Below, one piece after another: positions 30,905-40,189 of a stretch of DNA of 40,189 nt (position 1 is the first letter of the stretch; the number at the start of each line of letters is the position of its first letter). A program made the position numbers and the translations under genes. Source of the stretch: Spirochaetales bacterium (GTDB lineage Bacteria > Spirochaetota > Spirochaetia > DAHUYW01). The stretch spans positions 1 to 40,189 of the forward strand of contig DAHVAK010000276.1 of NCBI GenBank assembly GCA_027314665.1. Direction: 5' to 3'. Under the pieces are notes generated by a model, which saw nothing but the letters and a program-made list of their open reading frames with translations, ran no database searches and was not told where the DNA came from.

Positions 30905-30933
30905 AGTTTGACCGAATTCGGGGGAAAAGTCAA
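30905..30933 (-). promoter_or_regulatory. Candidate rpsO promoter overlapping the truB stop
   Basis: TTGACT, 17-bp spacer, CAAACT (weak -10). It would give an rpsO leader of roughly 140-150 nt. Confidence 0.35.
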
Positions 30934-31817
30934 TCTGGCGGGGCAACCACGAACTCATAGCGCAATCTTCCGTCCCCTTCCCTGCGGGCGAGAGCGAGGA
31001 ATTCCCCCCCCTCGCCAAAGAGAGCCAGAACTGCCCCGGAGGGCGGCGCGGAGGCAAAATCCGCCTCCCTCAAGGGTCTTCCGGCGCGGACGGATCCTTC
31101 GGATTCGGGTCTCACGAGGGCCGGCGCCACCCCTCCCAGTCGCTCGAAGAACTCCCTCCAGGAGCGGAGGTCTCGCTCTTGGTCGAACTCCTGCGCGGAA
31201 ACCGCCTCCGAAAGGGAAAAGGCGCCGATCCGGGTTCGCACGAGACGACGGAGGTGGCCACGGCTCCCGCAGGCTCGCGCGAGGTCTCGCGCAAGGGAGC
31301 GGACGTAGGTCCCCTTCGAGCAGCGTACCCGCAGGGAGAGCTCCGGCGGGGCGTAGCCAAGAATCTCGAGGGAGTGGACCGTGACGGATCTGACCGCGAG
31401 ATCGACGCTTCCCCCGGCCCGGGCGACCTCGTAGGCCCGCTTGCCGCCGACGTGGACCGCCGAAAAGGCGGGAGGGGCCTGGCAGATGACGCCGGTAAAC
31501 GCGGGCAGGGCAGCCTCGATGACCGAGAGAGGGGGAACCGGGCCCCTGTCGACCACCCTCCCCTCAGGATCCAGGGTGTCCGTCTCCTCCCCGAGCCTCA
31601 CCACCGCCTCGTACTCCTTCTCGCCCTCCGAGGCAAGCGGCGTGAGGCGGGTCATCGCGCCGCACAGAACGAGGAGGAGCCCTTCGGCGAATCGATCGAG
31701 GGTGCCGGCATGACCCACCTTGCGCGTGGCGAGGCGGCGCTTGATCGCCTGAAGGGCGTCGAAGGAGGTTATGTCGGGCGGTTTTGACAGGAGCAGAAAG
31801 CCGTCGGGACGGCTCAA
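30930..31817 (-). CDS. truB: tRNA pseudouridine(55) synthase
   Basis: [58 protein letters not shown] start overlapping the rbfA stop. Confidence 0.96.
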   Translation of the reverse strand: MSRPDGFLLLSKPPDITSFDALQAIKRRLATRKVGHAGTLDRFAEGLLLVLCGAMTRLTPLASEGEKEYEAVVRLGEETDTLDPEGRVVDRGPVPPLSVIEAALPAFTGVICQAPPAFSAVHVGGKRAYEVARAGGSVDLAVRSVTVHSLEILGYAPPELSLRVRCSKGTYVRSLARDLARACGSRGHLRRLVRTRIGAFSLSEAVSAQEFDQERDLRSWREFFERLGGVAPALVRPESEGSVRAGRPLREADFASAPPSGAVLALFGEGGEFLALARREGDGRLRYEFVVAPPD

Positions 31818-32161
31818 GAACTGAGCTCCGAAAGCTTGTGGGTGATCTCGAAGCCCTCTTCGATCGAGCGATCGGCGACAAAGGCGAGCTGCGGTGTCAC
31901 GCGCAGGTGCAGCCGCTTGCTCAAGCGGGACTGGATGAAGCCGGCGGCATGGTTGAGGGCGTCGACCGAGTTCGCGACCTTGCTATGGCTCTGGAAGCTC
32001 GAGACGTGGATCCTCGCGTGGCTCAGGTCCTTGGAGACCTTGACCCCCGTGATCGAGACGAAGCTGCTCACGCGGGGGTCCTTGATCTCGTCGCCCATGA
32101 TCATCGCGCTGATCTCGTTGCGCAGGGCATGCTCGATCCGCTGGAGGCGAAACTCACCCAT
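31814..32161 (-). CDS. rbfA: 30S ribosome-binding factor A
   Basis: [47 protein letters not shown]. Confidence 0.95.
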   Translation of the reverse strand: MGEFRLQRIEHALRNEISAMIMGDEIKDPRVSSFVSITGVKVSKDLSHARIHVSSFQSHSKVANSVDALNHAAGFIQSRLSKRLHLRVTPQLAFVADRSIEEGFEITHKLSELSS

Positions 32162-34700
32162 TGCGGACTTCCTGGGTCAGCTTCTTGGCGATCTCCTTCA
32201 CCTCGAAGACCTCGATCTGGTCACCCACCTTGAGATCCGTGAAGCCCTCGATCCCGATCCCGCACTCGAAGCCGGACTCGACCTCGCGGGCGTCGTCCTT
32301 GAAGCGCTTCAGAGAGGAGATCTTGCCCGAGAAGATTTCGACCCCGTCGCGAATGACGTGGACGCTCCCGCCTCGGCGGACCTTCCCGGAAACGACGTAG
32401 CTTCCGGCGATGAGCCCGATCTTGGGAACCTTGAAGGTGTTGCGGACCTCCACGATCCCGGTGGTCTCTTCCTTCAGCTCCGGGGAAAGCAGCCCCTCCA
32501 TGGCCTTCTTGATGTCGTCAACGGCGTCGTAGATGATGTTGTACTTTCGGATCTCGACCTTTTCCTGATCCGCGAGCGCCGAAGCCTTCGCGGTCGGACG
32601 AACGTGAAAGCCGATGATGATCGCGTTCGAGGCGATCGCCAAGTTCACGTCGTTTTCGATGATGGCGCCGGCGGAGGCATCGATCACCGCAAGCTTGATC
32701 TCGGAGGTGGATAGCTTCTCGAGGGCGGTCTGAAGCGCCTCCACGGACCCGTGAACATCGCCCTTGATGATGACCTTCAGCTCCTTGATCTCGCCCTGCT
32801 GAATCGAATCGTAGAGATTGTCGAGCGTGACCTTCTTCACGTTGCGGGCTTCGCCCTGCTTCTCGAGCTCCTGGCGCTTCATTCCGACCTGTCGCGCGAT
32901 CTTCTCGTTCTCGGTGACTTGGAAGGGGGCGCCGGCAGCGGGGATTCCCGTGAAGCCGAGGACCTCTACCGGGGTTGCGGGAGTCGCCTCATCGATCTTC
33001 TGGCCCTTGTCGTTGAACATGGCCCGCACCCGTCCCGGGTAGACTCCGGCTACGAAGGCGTCGCCCACCCGCAAGGTGCCGCGCTCGATGATGACCGTGG
33101 AGACGATGCCGCGCCCCTGGTCCACCCGTGATTCGATGACGCGCCCCTCGGCGCGGGTCGCGTAGTTCGAACGCAGTTCGAGAATCTCCGCCTGGAGGAT
33201 AATCGACTCGAGAAGCTCTTTGACCCCTGTTCCTTTGAGCGCCGAGATCTCGTTGTAGAGCGTGGTCCCTCCCCATGCCTCAGGAACAAGCCCATGCTCG
33301 GCGAGCTGCTGTTTCACTCGCTCGGGGTTGGCGGATGGGAGATCGACCTTGTTGACCGCGACCATGATCGGGACCTTGGCCTCGCGCGCGTGGTTGATCG
33401 CCTCGATGGTCTGGGGCATCACTCCGTCGTCGGCGGCGACGACGAGGACGACGATGTCGGTGATCTGGGCGCCCCGCGCCCGCATCAGGGTAAAGGCCTC
33501 ATGACCAGGCGTATCGAGGAAGACGATGTTGCCCTGCGGAAGCTCGACCTTGTAGGCGCCGATGTGCTGCGTGATGCCGCCGTATTCGGTCGAAGCCACG
33601 TCGGTCTTGCGAATGGCGTCGAGCAGCTTGGTCTTCCCGTGGTCGACGTGACCCATGATGGTGACGATGGGAGGCCGGGGACGCAGGTCTTCATCGCGGT
33701 CCTTGTCGGTCTCGATGAGGGTCTCCTCGTACAGCGAAACGATCTTCACCTTGCACCCGTACTCGGCCGCAAGGAGCGAGGCGGTGTCGGAGTCGATCTG
33801 TTGATTGATCGTGACCATCATCCCCATCGACATGAGCTTGGAGATGAGGTCGGAGGCCTTCAGGTTCATCTTGCGAGCGAGCTCGGAGACCGTGATGACC
33901 TCCATGATGTCGATCTCCTTGGGAACCGGGTTAACCTTCTGCGTGGCCTTCTTCTTGATCTGGAAGCTCTTCTCCAGAATTTCGTCTTTCTTGCTCTTGA
34001 CGTAGGAGGTCTTCTTCTTGGCCTTGAAGAACTTCTTCGCGGCGGTTCTCCCCTCTTCCGTCGACTGCGGCGCCCCCTGCCCCTGCGGACGATTTCCTAC
34101 GGGGCCCCCCGGGCGACGCGGCGGAAAGGGAGGCCGCCCGCCGGTTTGAAAACCACCGGGGCGCGGCGCTCCGGGACGCGGACCAAAGGGGGGTCTGCCG
34201 CTCTCAAAGGTGCGCCGGGGCGGGAAGGTGCCGGTTCGCGGCTGAAAGCCTGTGGAGGTGTACCCGCCCCCACCACCCTGGGGCGGACGGAAGCTGGTAG
34301 GGGGACGCTGGGGATATCGCGGCTCGGTGGACTTGGGATAGGCGGGCCGCGGGCGGGGCGCCTGACCCGCCTGCGGCCCGATGGGGAGATTCACCCTTCG
34401 CACCGGCGGCGGCGACGGCGGAGTTTCCGCAAGGGGGGGCCGCGCGGCGACGGTCTCGGGCGGGGTCTCACGCGCCTCTTCGCGAACGGGAGGCGGGACG
34501 GGCTCGATCTTGGCACCGGGCGACGCGACCACCTTGGGTACCGGCTTCTTCGGCGGGAGTGCCTTCTTCTTGACGACGACTACCTTCTTCTTCTCGAGCT
34601 TCGCGGCCTCTTCGCGAGTTTCGACCTCGGTCTCGCTGCGCTTGTGCTTGATTAGGGTCGCCTTCGGTTTCTGCTTACTATCCTGCTCTTCCGCCATCAT
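32154..34700 (-). CDS. infB: Translation initiation factor IF-2
   Basis: [80 protein letters not shown]; low-complexity N-terminus. Confidence 0.98.
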   Translation of the reverse strand: MMAEEQDSKQKPKATLIKHKRSETEVETREEAAKLEKKKVVVVKKKALPPKKPVPKVVASPGAKIEPVPPPVREEARETPPETVAARPPLAETPPSPPPVRRVNLPIGPQAGQAPRPRPAYPKSTEPRYPQRPPTSFRPPQGGGGGYTSTGFQPRTGTFPPRRTFESGRPPFGPRPGAPRPGGFQTGGRPPFPPRRPGGPVGNRPQGQGAPQSTEEGRTAAKKFFKAKKKTSYVKSKKDEILEKSFQIKKKATQKVNPVPKEIDIMEVITVSELARKMNLKASDLISKLMSMGMMVTINQQIDSDTASLLAAEYGCKVKIVSLYEETLIETDKDRDEDLRPRPPIVTIMGHVDHGKTKLLDAIRKTDVASTEYGGITQHIGAYKVELPQGNIVFLDTPGHEAFTLMRARGAQITDIVVLVVAADDGVMPQTIEAINHAREAKVPIMVAVNKVDLPSANPERVKQQLAEHGLVPEAWGGTTLYNEISALKGTGVKELLESIILQAEILELRSNYATRAEGRVIESRVDQGRGIVSTVIIERGTLRVGDAFVAGVYPGRVRAMFNDKGQKIDEATPATPVEVLGFTGIPAAGAPFQVTENEKIARQVGMKRQELEKQGEARNVKKVTLDNLYDSIQQGEIKELKVIIKGDVHGSVEALQTALEKLSTSEIKLAVIDASAGAIIENDVNLAIASNAIIIGFHVRPTAKASALADQEKVEIRKYNIIYDAVDDIKKAMEGLLSPELKEETTGIVEVRNTFKVPKIGLIAGSYVVSGKVRRGGSVHVIRDGVEIFSGKISSLKRFKDDAREVESGFECGIGIEGFTDLKVGDQIEVFEVKEIAKKLTQEVRNG

Positions 34701-34754
34701 CCCACCTTTCGATCCGCCGGCACATTCACCGGGAGCGGGCCGCCACGCCTGCTC

Positions 34755-36248
34755 CTAGCTCTTTTGCTCGTCAGTATCCTCTTCTTCGCCATCGTCTTCA
34801 AGCTGGAAGCTTAATCCAACCCCGCAGTTTGGACAAGAAGTCATGTCGATCGTGATCGGCGTGCCGCACTCCGGACACTCGTAGGTCTCGGGTTCGGGTT
34901 CCGCCTTCTCCGGCGCGGCCGCGGCGCTCTCTTCCGCCGGAGGCTCTTCTTCGATGATGTCGACGTTCTCCGCAATGATGGCCTGAATGGTCTGCACGTC
35001 CTGAGGGGTGATCCCCTCGAGCTTCGTCAGCTGCTCCCCGTCCAGGGAGATGAGCGACTCGATGAGCTCGATGCCGTTCTGCTTGAGAAGCTCGACCAAC
35101 CGCTCCGAAATGCCGGGAAGCTCGGAGATCTTGGTGATCTCCTCTTCCTCTTCCGTCAAGTCGCTGAACAGCGCGGACACCGCCCGCTTCGATTCCGCGG
35201 AGATGTCCATCTCGGCGAACTGTGCTGCGGTCTTCACGTCGATGTTCCAATCGACGAGACGATTCGCGAGGCGGACGTTGAGACCCTGTTTTCCAATCGC
35301 TAGCGAGAGCTGGTTCTCGCCGACTACCGCGAGTGCCTGTCGCTTCGCCTCGTCAAGGATCACCACGGTCTCCACCTCGGCCGGAGAGAGGGCGTTCTTG
35401 ATGAACTCCCGCGGATCGCTGTCGAACTTGAGGATGTCGATCTTCTCGCCCTCGAGCTCGCGCACGATCGCCTGGATGCGGACGCCCTTCATCCCCACGC
35501 AGGCTCCCACCGGATCGACGTCCTCCCGATTCGAGAGGACCGCGATCTTGGTGCGATACCCGGGCTCCCGGACGATCTTGAAGATCTCCACCGTTCGATC
35601 GTAGATCTCCGGCACTTCCAGCTCGAAGATCCGTTTGACGAAATCGGTGTGGGTCCGCGACAGGACGATCTGCAGCCCCGAGGGACTCTTGTTGACCTCG
35701 TAGATGAGGGCCTTGATGCGGTCGTTGGGGCGGTAGATCTCGCGCGGCGACTGGAAGCGCTTGGGCAGAATGCCCTCGGTCTTCCCCAGATCGACGAAGA
35801 TGTTGCCGTTGCGCTCGCGCTGGTAGTAGCCGATGATCATCTCACCGACCTTGTCCTTGAACTCCGAGTAGAGGGTGTCCTTCTGAATCTCGCGCAGGGT
35901 CTGTTTCGCCTTCTGCTTCGCGCTCTGGACGGCGACCCGATCGAACTCCTGGGGGTTGATCTCGATCAGGAGCTCGTCGCCGATTTCGCAGTCCTCGTTG
36001 AGGGCAAGCGCCTCCTCGAGAGCGATCTCGGTGACCGGATCATCGACCTCTTCGACGATGCTCTTTCGCGCGTAGATGGCGACATCCGCGCCGTCATCGC
36101 TGAACTTGACGACCGCGTTGTCGGCCATCCCGAACTTCCGCTTGTAGGCGGCGATCAAAAAGTCCTCTATTGTCTTGATGACAAGCTCTTCGGAGATACC
36201 CTTTTCCTGCACGAGTCCCCGAATTGCATCTGCAAGTCCAGAAGCCAT
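34755..36248 (-). CDS. nusA: Transcription termination/antitermination factor NusA with C-terminal zinc-ribbon-like tail
   Basis: S1 domain (GEMIIGYYQRERNGNIFVDLGKTEGILPKRFQ), KH regions (DPVGACVGMKGVRIQAIVRELEGEKIDIL), HhH-like repeats, and tail CPECGTPITIDMTSCPNC. Start placed at MASGLAD. Confidence 0.96.
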   Translation of the reverse strand: MASGLADAIRGLVQEKGISEELVIKTIEDFLIAAYKRKFGMADNAVVKFSDDGADVAIYARKSIVEEVDDPVTEIALEEALALNEDCEIGDELLIEINPQEFDRVAVQSAKQKAKQTLREIQKDTLYSEFKDKVGEMIIGYYQRERNGNIFVDLGKTEGILPKRFQSPREIYRPNDRIKALIYEVNKSPSGLQIVLSRTHTDFVKRIFELEVPEIYDRTVEIFKIVREPGYRTKIAVLSNREDVDPVGACVGMKGVRIQAIVRELEGEKIDILKFDSDPREFIKNALSPAEVETVVILDEAKRQALAVVGENQLSLAIGKQGLNVRLANRLVDWNIDVKTAAQFAEMDISAESKRAVSALFSDLTEEEEEITKISELPGISERLVELLKQNGIELIESLISLDGEQLTKLEGITPQDVQTIQAIIAENVDIIEEEPPAEESAAAAPEKAEPEPETYECPECGTPITIDMTSCPNCGVGLSFQLEDDGEEEDTDEQKS

Positions 36249-36249
36249 G

Positions 36250-36711
36250 TTAACCTCCCACCTCCTCGGAATAGTCGAGTTGGGCTTTCGCGATGTCCTC
36301 GAATTCGTACTCGAACCGGCCGCCTGAGTTCTGGAGCTCAAGCGAATGGTCGGTCGCGGCGTGGATCGTCCCGGCTATCCACTCTCCGCTCGATTTCATC
36401 AGTATCTTCACCCCTCTGCCGCGGAAGACCTCAAACTCGTCGGTCGACCTGATCGTGCGACTGAGCCCCGGAGAGGAAACCTCCAAATGCACATCGCGCC
36501 GATTCTCTGAAACCTCGATCCTGGGAAGCACGGCTCGATAGACCCTCGTGCAGTCCTCGAGATTCACTCCTTCAGGCCGGTAGATGACGAGGCTGACGCG
36601 AAGGGCCTGTCGAGTAGCGCCCGAGCGAAGCTCGACAATGGAGAACCCAAGCTTATCGACGAGGGGCTCCACGACGGGCTTCAGTCTGTCTGCGAGGCCT
36701 CCGCGGTCCAC
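36250..36711 (-). CDS. rimP: Ribosome maturation factor RimP
   Basis: VEVSSPGLSRTI-like region (HLEVSSPGLSRTIRSTDEFEVFRGRGVKI), upstream of nusA. GTG start with SD TGGAGGGCGGTG. Confidence 0.93.
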   Translation of the reverse strand: MDRGGLADRLKPVVEPLVDKLGFSIVELRSGATRQALRVSLVIYRPEGVNLEDCTRVYRAVLPRIEVSENRRDVHLEVSSPGLSRTIRSTDEFEVFRGRGVKILMKSSGEWIAGTIHAATDHSLELQNSGGRFEYEFEDIAKAQLDYSEEVGG

Positions 36712-36723
36712 CGCCCTCCACCT

Positions 36724-36751
36724 ACAAAAAAAGAGTCGGTTGCCGACTCTT
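36724..36751 (-). terminator. Intrinsic-terminator-like hairpin plus U-tract in the rimP leader / downstream of comF
   Basis: Minus strand AAGAGTCGG-CAA-CCGACTCTT, a perfect 9-bp stem with 3-nt loop, running into TTTTTTTG. Confidence 0.85.
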
Positions 36752-36782
36752 CTGCAAAAGCCTTCCTTATGATGCTAAGGAA

Positions 36783-36811
36783 AGAATAACAACTGCGACC
36801 GACAATGTCAA
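36783..36811 (-). promoter_or_regulatory. Strong candidate sigma70-type promoter of the rimP-nusA-infB operon
   Basis: Minus strand TTGACA, exactly 17-bp spacer, TATTCT, in the comF-rimP intergenic region. Confidence 0.8.
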
Positions 36812-36842
36812 CCGTTGCGGTGAGGGTTGTCGCGCGAGGCGG

Positions 36843-37586
36843 TCAAGCGATTGCGATCGTGAGGACGAAGACGGTCGCTACACCGGCTTCGCGAAGGAGG
36901 CGAGCGCATTCCGAGGCCGTGGCGCCGGTCGTCAGGATGTCGTCGAGCAGCACCACCGCCCTCGGCGGGCGAAGGAAGGCTCCCTCCGACAGGGGGCCGC
37001 CTCTGCCCTCGCGGAGCCGTATCCTGCCCCGCAGGTTTCCCATGCGTCCTTCGAAGTCGAGGCGCTTCTGCTGCGGGCCGTCGTCGCGGGCAAGCAGGGG
37101 CAGCGGCGGGATGTGGTAGGTCCGCGCAAGATGGGAGAGGATGCACTCGACATGGTCCCACCCCCTTCGTCGCCTCCCCGACGGGCGGAAAGGGACCGGC
37201 ACGAGGGGAAGCCCGGGATATCGGGTCTGGTACCCGCGAGCCAGCCAGAAGGCGAAGTATCGCGCGAGCCGCCGTTGATTGCGGAATTTGTACTGGTAGA
37301 CGAGCTCTCTCACCTCGTCCTCGTAGGCAAAGGGCGACCAGTTCGCTTCGAAGGAGAGCTCCCGTTCCCGACACCTCAGGCACAGCCCCTCCTCAGAGGT
37401 GAGGGGTTGGCTGCAGCGCGCGCAGCGCCGCCCCTCGATGGGGCGAAGGCCGCAGTGGCAGGAGCGGCACACCGGGATCGCAGCGGCATCCGGGATCTCC
37501 TCCGCACATTCGAACAGGACAGGAGCCCCGCAGAGAAGACAGGCCTGGGGGAAGAGGCACGCGAAGGGGTTGTTTCTTTGCCGCAT
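36843..37586 (-). CDS. ComF family protein (zinc finger plus phosphoribosyltransferase)
   Basis: N-terminal Cys pairs (CLLCG, CRSC, CARC, CLRC) and PRPP-binding motif VVLLDDILTTGATASECARLL. Start placed at MRQRNN. Confidence 0.92.
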   Translation of the reverse strand: MRQRNNPFACLFPQACLLCGAPVLFECAEEIPDAAAIPVCRSCHCGLRPIEGRRCARCSQPLTSEEGLCLRCRERELSFEANWSPFAYEDEVRELVYQYKFRNQRRLARYFAFWLARGYQTRYPGLPLVPVPFRPSGRRRRGWDHVECILSHLARTYHIPPLPLLARDDGPQQKRLDFEGRMGNLRGRIRLREGRGGPLSEGAFLRPPRAVVLLDDILTTGATASECARLLREAGVATVFVLTIAIA

Positions 37587-37635
37587 GCCTCCAATACCGC
37601 CGGAGGTCGTCTTTCGCTTCGCGCGAAAGCGATCT

Positions 37636-40188
37636 CTATGGGAGCGGATGTTCGAGGAGGCCCTTCCATCGGGCAAGGAGGTTCAGGGCCTCTATGGGAG
37701 TGGTGGCGTCGAGGGGAAGTTCCGCAAGCTCATCGAGAATCGACTGCCGAGCGGGGAAGAGCTCCGCCTGCGCGGGGCGCGATCGCCTCTCTTTCGCCGC
37801 AGGGGCCGTTTCCTCGGGCCTTCGTTGCGGAGCGTCGCCCACCTCGCCCCGCCCCGAGGCCTCGTCGGGCGGCGCTTCCCGCGCTCTCTGCACCAGACTG
37901 GCGAGGATCTCAGAGGCGCGCGCGACGACCGCCTCCGGCAGACCCGCGAGGCGCGCCACGTGAATCCCGTAGGAGTTCGCCGAAGGCCCCTCGGTCACCC
38001 GCTTAAGAAAGACGATCTCCCCCCTTCGCTCGAGAACCTCCATCGAGAGATTCTGCAGCTTGGGATGGGGGATGGAGGTGAGCTCATGGTAGTGGGTGGC
38101 AAAGAGAGTCTTCGCCTGGAGGCTCTCCACGAGGTACTCGAGGACCGCCCACGCGATGGCAAGCCCGTCGTTGGTGCCGGTCCCCCTACCCACCTCGTCC
38201 ATGATAATGAGGCTTCGCTTCGAGGCCGAGTGGAGAATGTGCGCGGTCTCGTTCATCTCCACCAGGAAGGTCGATTCGCCCCGCGCAAGGTTGTCGGAAA
38301 CCCCGACCCGACAGAAAAGGCGATCGACCACCCCGATCGTCGCCTCCTCCGCCGGAACGAAGCTGCCCGCGTGGGCCATCAGCACGATGAGGGCTATCTG
38401 CCGCAGATAGGTGGATTTTCCCGCCATGTTCGGGCCGGTGATGAGGGCGAAGGAGACCCCCTCGGCATCGAGGGTGCATCCGTTGGGAACGAATTCCCCG
38501 GGCGGCAGGTTGGCCTCGACGACGGGATGGCGCCCCCCGACGATGGAGAGCGCGCCAGAATCGAGAATCCTTGGCTTGGTGTAGCCGTGAACGGTCGCGG
38601 CTTGGGCGAAGGACTGCAGGACGTCCAGGTCGGCGACGCGATCGGCGAGCTCGAGCAGCATGCCAAGCCTTGCCTTCACGCTCTCCCGCACCGTCAGAAA
38701 GAGCTCTCGCTCGAGCTCGATGATCCGCTCGGTCGCGCTGTTCAGGCGGGTCTCGAGCTCGACGAGACGATCGGTGGTGAATCGCTCGCCCCCGACGAGG
38801 GACTGGCGGCGGATGAAATGCCCGGGCACGGAGCCGAGGTTGGCTTTGGTAATCTCGAAGAAGTAGCCGATGATGCGGTTGTAGCGCAGCTTCAGCGAGC
38901 CTATTCCGCTCGCCGCGCGCTCCTCCTCGAGGTAGCCGTCGAGAATCGACTGGCTCCCTCGCTTCAGGGCTTCTAGCTCGTCGAGCTCCTTGTTGTAGCC
39001 CTCCCGGATGAGCCCCCCCTCGGTGAGAAGCACCGAGGGATTCTCGTCGATTGCCCGCTCGAGGAGATCGCGGAGGCTCGCGTTCTCCTGCGGCGTCGCC
39101 GCGGGAGAGCCCTCCGCATCAGAGCGGAAGAGCTCTTGCCGCTCCGAGAGCAGTGCGATGAGCTGCAGGGCCCCCGAAAGTGAGGCCTTGATCCCGAGAA
39201 GATCCTTGGCGTGCGCCCGGTCCATTGCCACGCGGGCCGACAGGCGTTCGAGATCCAGGATCTCGGTGAGGGCGTCGCGAACCGTCGACAGGAGGGCCTG
39301 GTTGCGGTAGAGGTACTCGACTCGGTCGAGGCGGCGTCCCACAGCCTCTGCCTTCGATAGGGGCTGGGCGAGCCATCGCTTCAGCCGCCGGGCTCCCATC
39401 GACCCCTTGGTGTGGTCGAGGACCTCAAAGAGGGTGTAGCGGCTCGTGCCGTCCTGAAGGTTGGCGAGTATCTCGAGGTTCTTTTGGCTCGATTCGTCGA
39501 GTCCGAGGAAGTCGCCGTCGGAATAGTAGCGGATTGCCTTGATGTGGGGGGTGAGGCTCTTCGAGGTCTCCGCCGCGTATTCGAGCAGGATGCCCGCCGA
39601 ATAGATGCAGGGGCTCCGCTCGACGATGCCGAATCCCTTGAGCGAGGCGGTACCGAACTGCCGCATGAGGGTTTGGGCGCCGGTCTTCAAATCGAAGTTC
39701 CAATCGGGATAGCGATTGACGACGATCTCGGGGCGCTCCGCGAGGAGGCTCGCGGTGGTGAGATCCTCCTCGAGGAGCGATTCCTGGATGATGAGCTCGC
39801 GGGGGGTAAGGCGAGCAAGCTCCTTTTTGATCCGCTCGCTGCGACCCTCCCACGCGAAGTCGGTCGTCGCGAACTCTCCGGTTGAGAGATCGATGTACGA
39901 TAGGGAGAGCCGTGTTCCCGTCCGAGCAAGGGAGACAAGGTAGTTGTTCGACCGTTCATCGAGGAAGTCCGGATCGACCACCGTCCCCGGCGTGATGACC
40001 TCGACCACCTCGCGGTCGGCAAGCCCCTTACCGCCCGGAGCAAGGGAAAGCTGCTCGCATATCGCGATCTTTCTTCCCGCGCGCAGGAGGCGCGCAACGT
40101 AGGTGTGCGCTGCGTGGTAGGGGATGCCGCACATGGGCACCCCATTGCGTGCGGTGAGCGTGAGATCGAGCAGAGAGCTTGCCTCCTT
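37636..40188 (-). CDS. mutS: DNA mismatch repair protein MutS (5' end outside window)
   Basis: ALITGPNMAGKSTYLRQIALIVLMAHAGSFVPAEEA, MDEVGRGTGTNDGLAIAWAVLEYL, FATHYHELT. The frame stays open to the right edge (KEASSLLDLTLTARNGVPMCGIPYHAA). Confidence 0.98.
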   Translation of the reverse strand, partial: KEASSLLDLTLTARNGVPMCGIPYHAAHTYVARLLRAGRKIAICEQLSLAPGGKGLADREVVEVITPGTVVDPDFLDERSNNYLVSLARTGTRLSLSYIDLSTGEFATTDFAWEGRSERIKKELARLTPRELIIQESLLEEDLTTASLLAERPEIVVNRYPDWNFDLKTGAQTLMRQFGTASLKGFGIVERSPCIYSAGILLEYAAETSKSLTPHIKAIRYYSDGDFLGLDESSQKNLEILANLQDGTSRYTLFEVLDHTKGSMGARRLKRWLAQPLSKAEAVGRRLDRVEYLYRNQALLSTVRDALTEILDLERLSARVAMDRAHAKDLLGIKASLSGALQLIALLSERQELFRSDAEGSPAATPQENASLRDLLERAIDENPSVLLTEGGLIREGYNKELDELEALKRGSQSILDGYLEEERAASGIGSLKLRYNRIIGYFFEITKANLGSVPGHFIRRQSLVGGERFTTDRLVELETRLNSATERIIELERELFLTVRESVKARLGMLLELADRVADLDVLQSFAQAATVHGYTKPRILDSGALSIVGGRHPVVEANLPPGEFVPNGCTLDAEGVSFALITGPNMAGKSTYLRQIALIVLMAHAGSFVPAEEATIGVVDRLFCRVGVSDNLARGESTFLVEMNETAHILHSASKRSLIIMDEVGRGTGTNDGLAIAWAVLEYLVESLQAKTLFATHYHELTSIPHPKLQNLSMEVLERRGEIVFLKRVTEGPSANSYGIHVARLAGLPEAVVARASEILASLVQRAREAPPDEASGRGEVGDAPQRRPEETAPAAKERRSRPAQAELFPARQSILDELAELPLDATTPIEALNLLARWKGLLEHPLP

Positions 40189-40189
40189 G

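Noticed and set aside
34080-34500. Pro/Arg/Gly-rich repetitive stretch as a possible tandem-repeat element
   Set aside because: It encodes the usual low-complexity N-terminal region of IF-2; not a distinct repeat element.
33294-34655. 453-aa plus-strand ORF antisense to infB
   Set aside because: Antisense to a clear IF-2 gene; compositionally biased, no domain.
37113-38976. Plus-strand ORFs of 297 and 525 aa over comF/mutS
   Set aside because: Antisense to confident comF and mutS; no motifs.

Overview
The window is GC-rich and looks like a Spirochaetes chromosome. That placement is inferred from gene order (mutS-comF | rimP-nusA-infB-rbfA-truB-rpsO-pnp-dut-lptF/G-tgt) and from a ~900-aa extended GreA. 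About 31 tightly packed CDSs cover nearly all of it, mostly on the minus strand. The left edge is accessory: the 3' end of an IS256-family transposase with its terminal inverted repeat abuts a 5'-truncated remnant of a conserved hypothetical gene ('LIPKRNIETW'), followed by ~450 bp of unassigned sequence. No rRNA, tRNA or CRISPR array was recognised. The best leads are: (1) a strong sigma70-like promoter (TTGACA-N17-TATTCT) followed by an intrinsic-terminator-like hairpin just upstream of the rimP ribosome-binding site, which is a candidate attenuator of the rimP-nusA-infB operon; (2) NusA with a C-terminal CxxC...CxxC zinc-ribbon-like tail; (3) an 896-aa GreA with a large N-terminal extension and an internal SH3/Tudor-like segment, in an operon with a TPR protein and a VWA protein; (4) folK apparently starting at CTG within a CTGA overlap with the recA stop; (5) the IS-disrupted accessory gene. 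No complete, clearly undescribed multi-gene system was found. All homology calls are from motif recognition by eye, with no database search.
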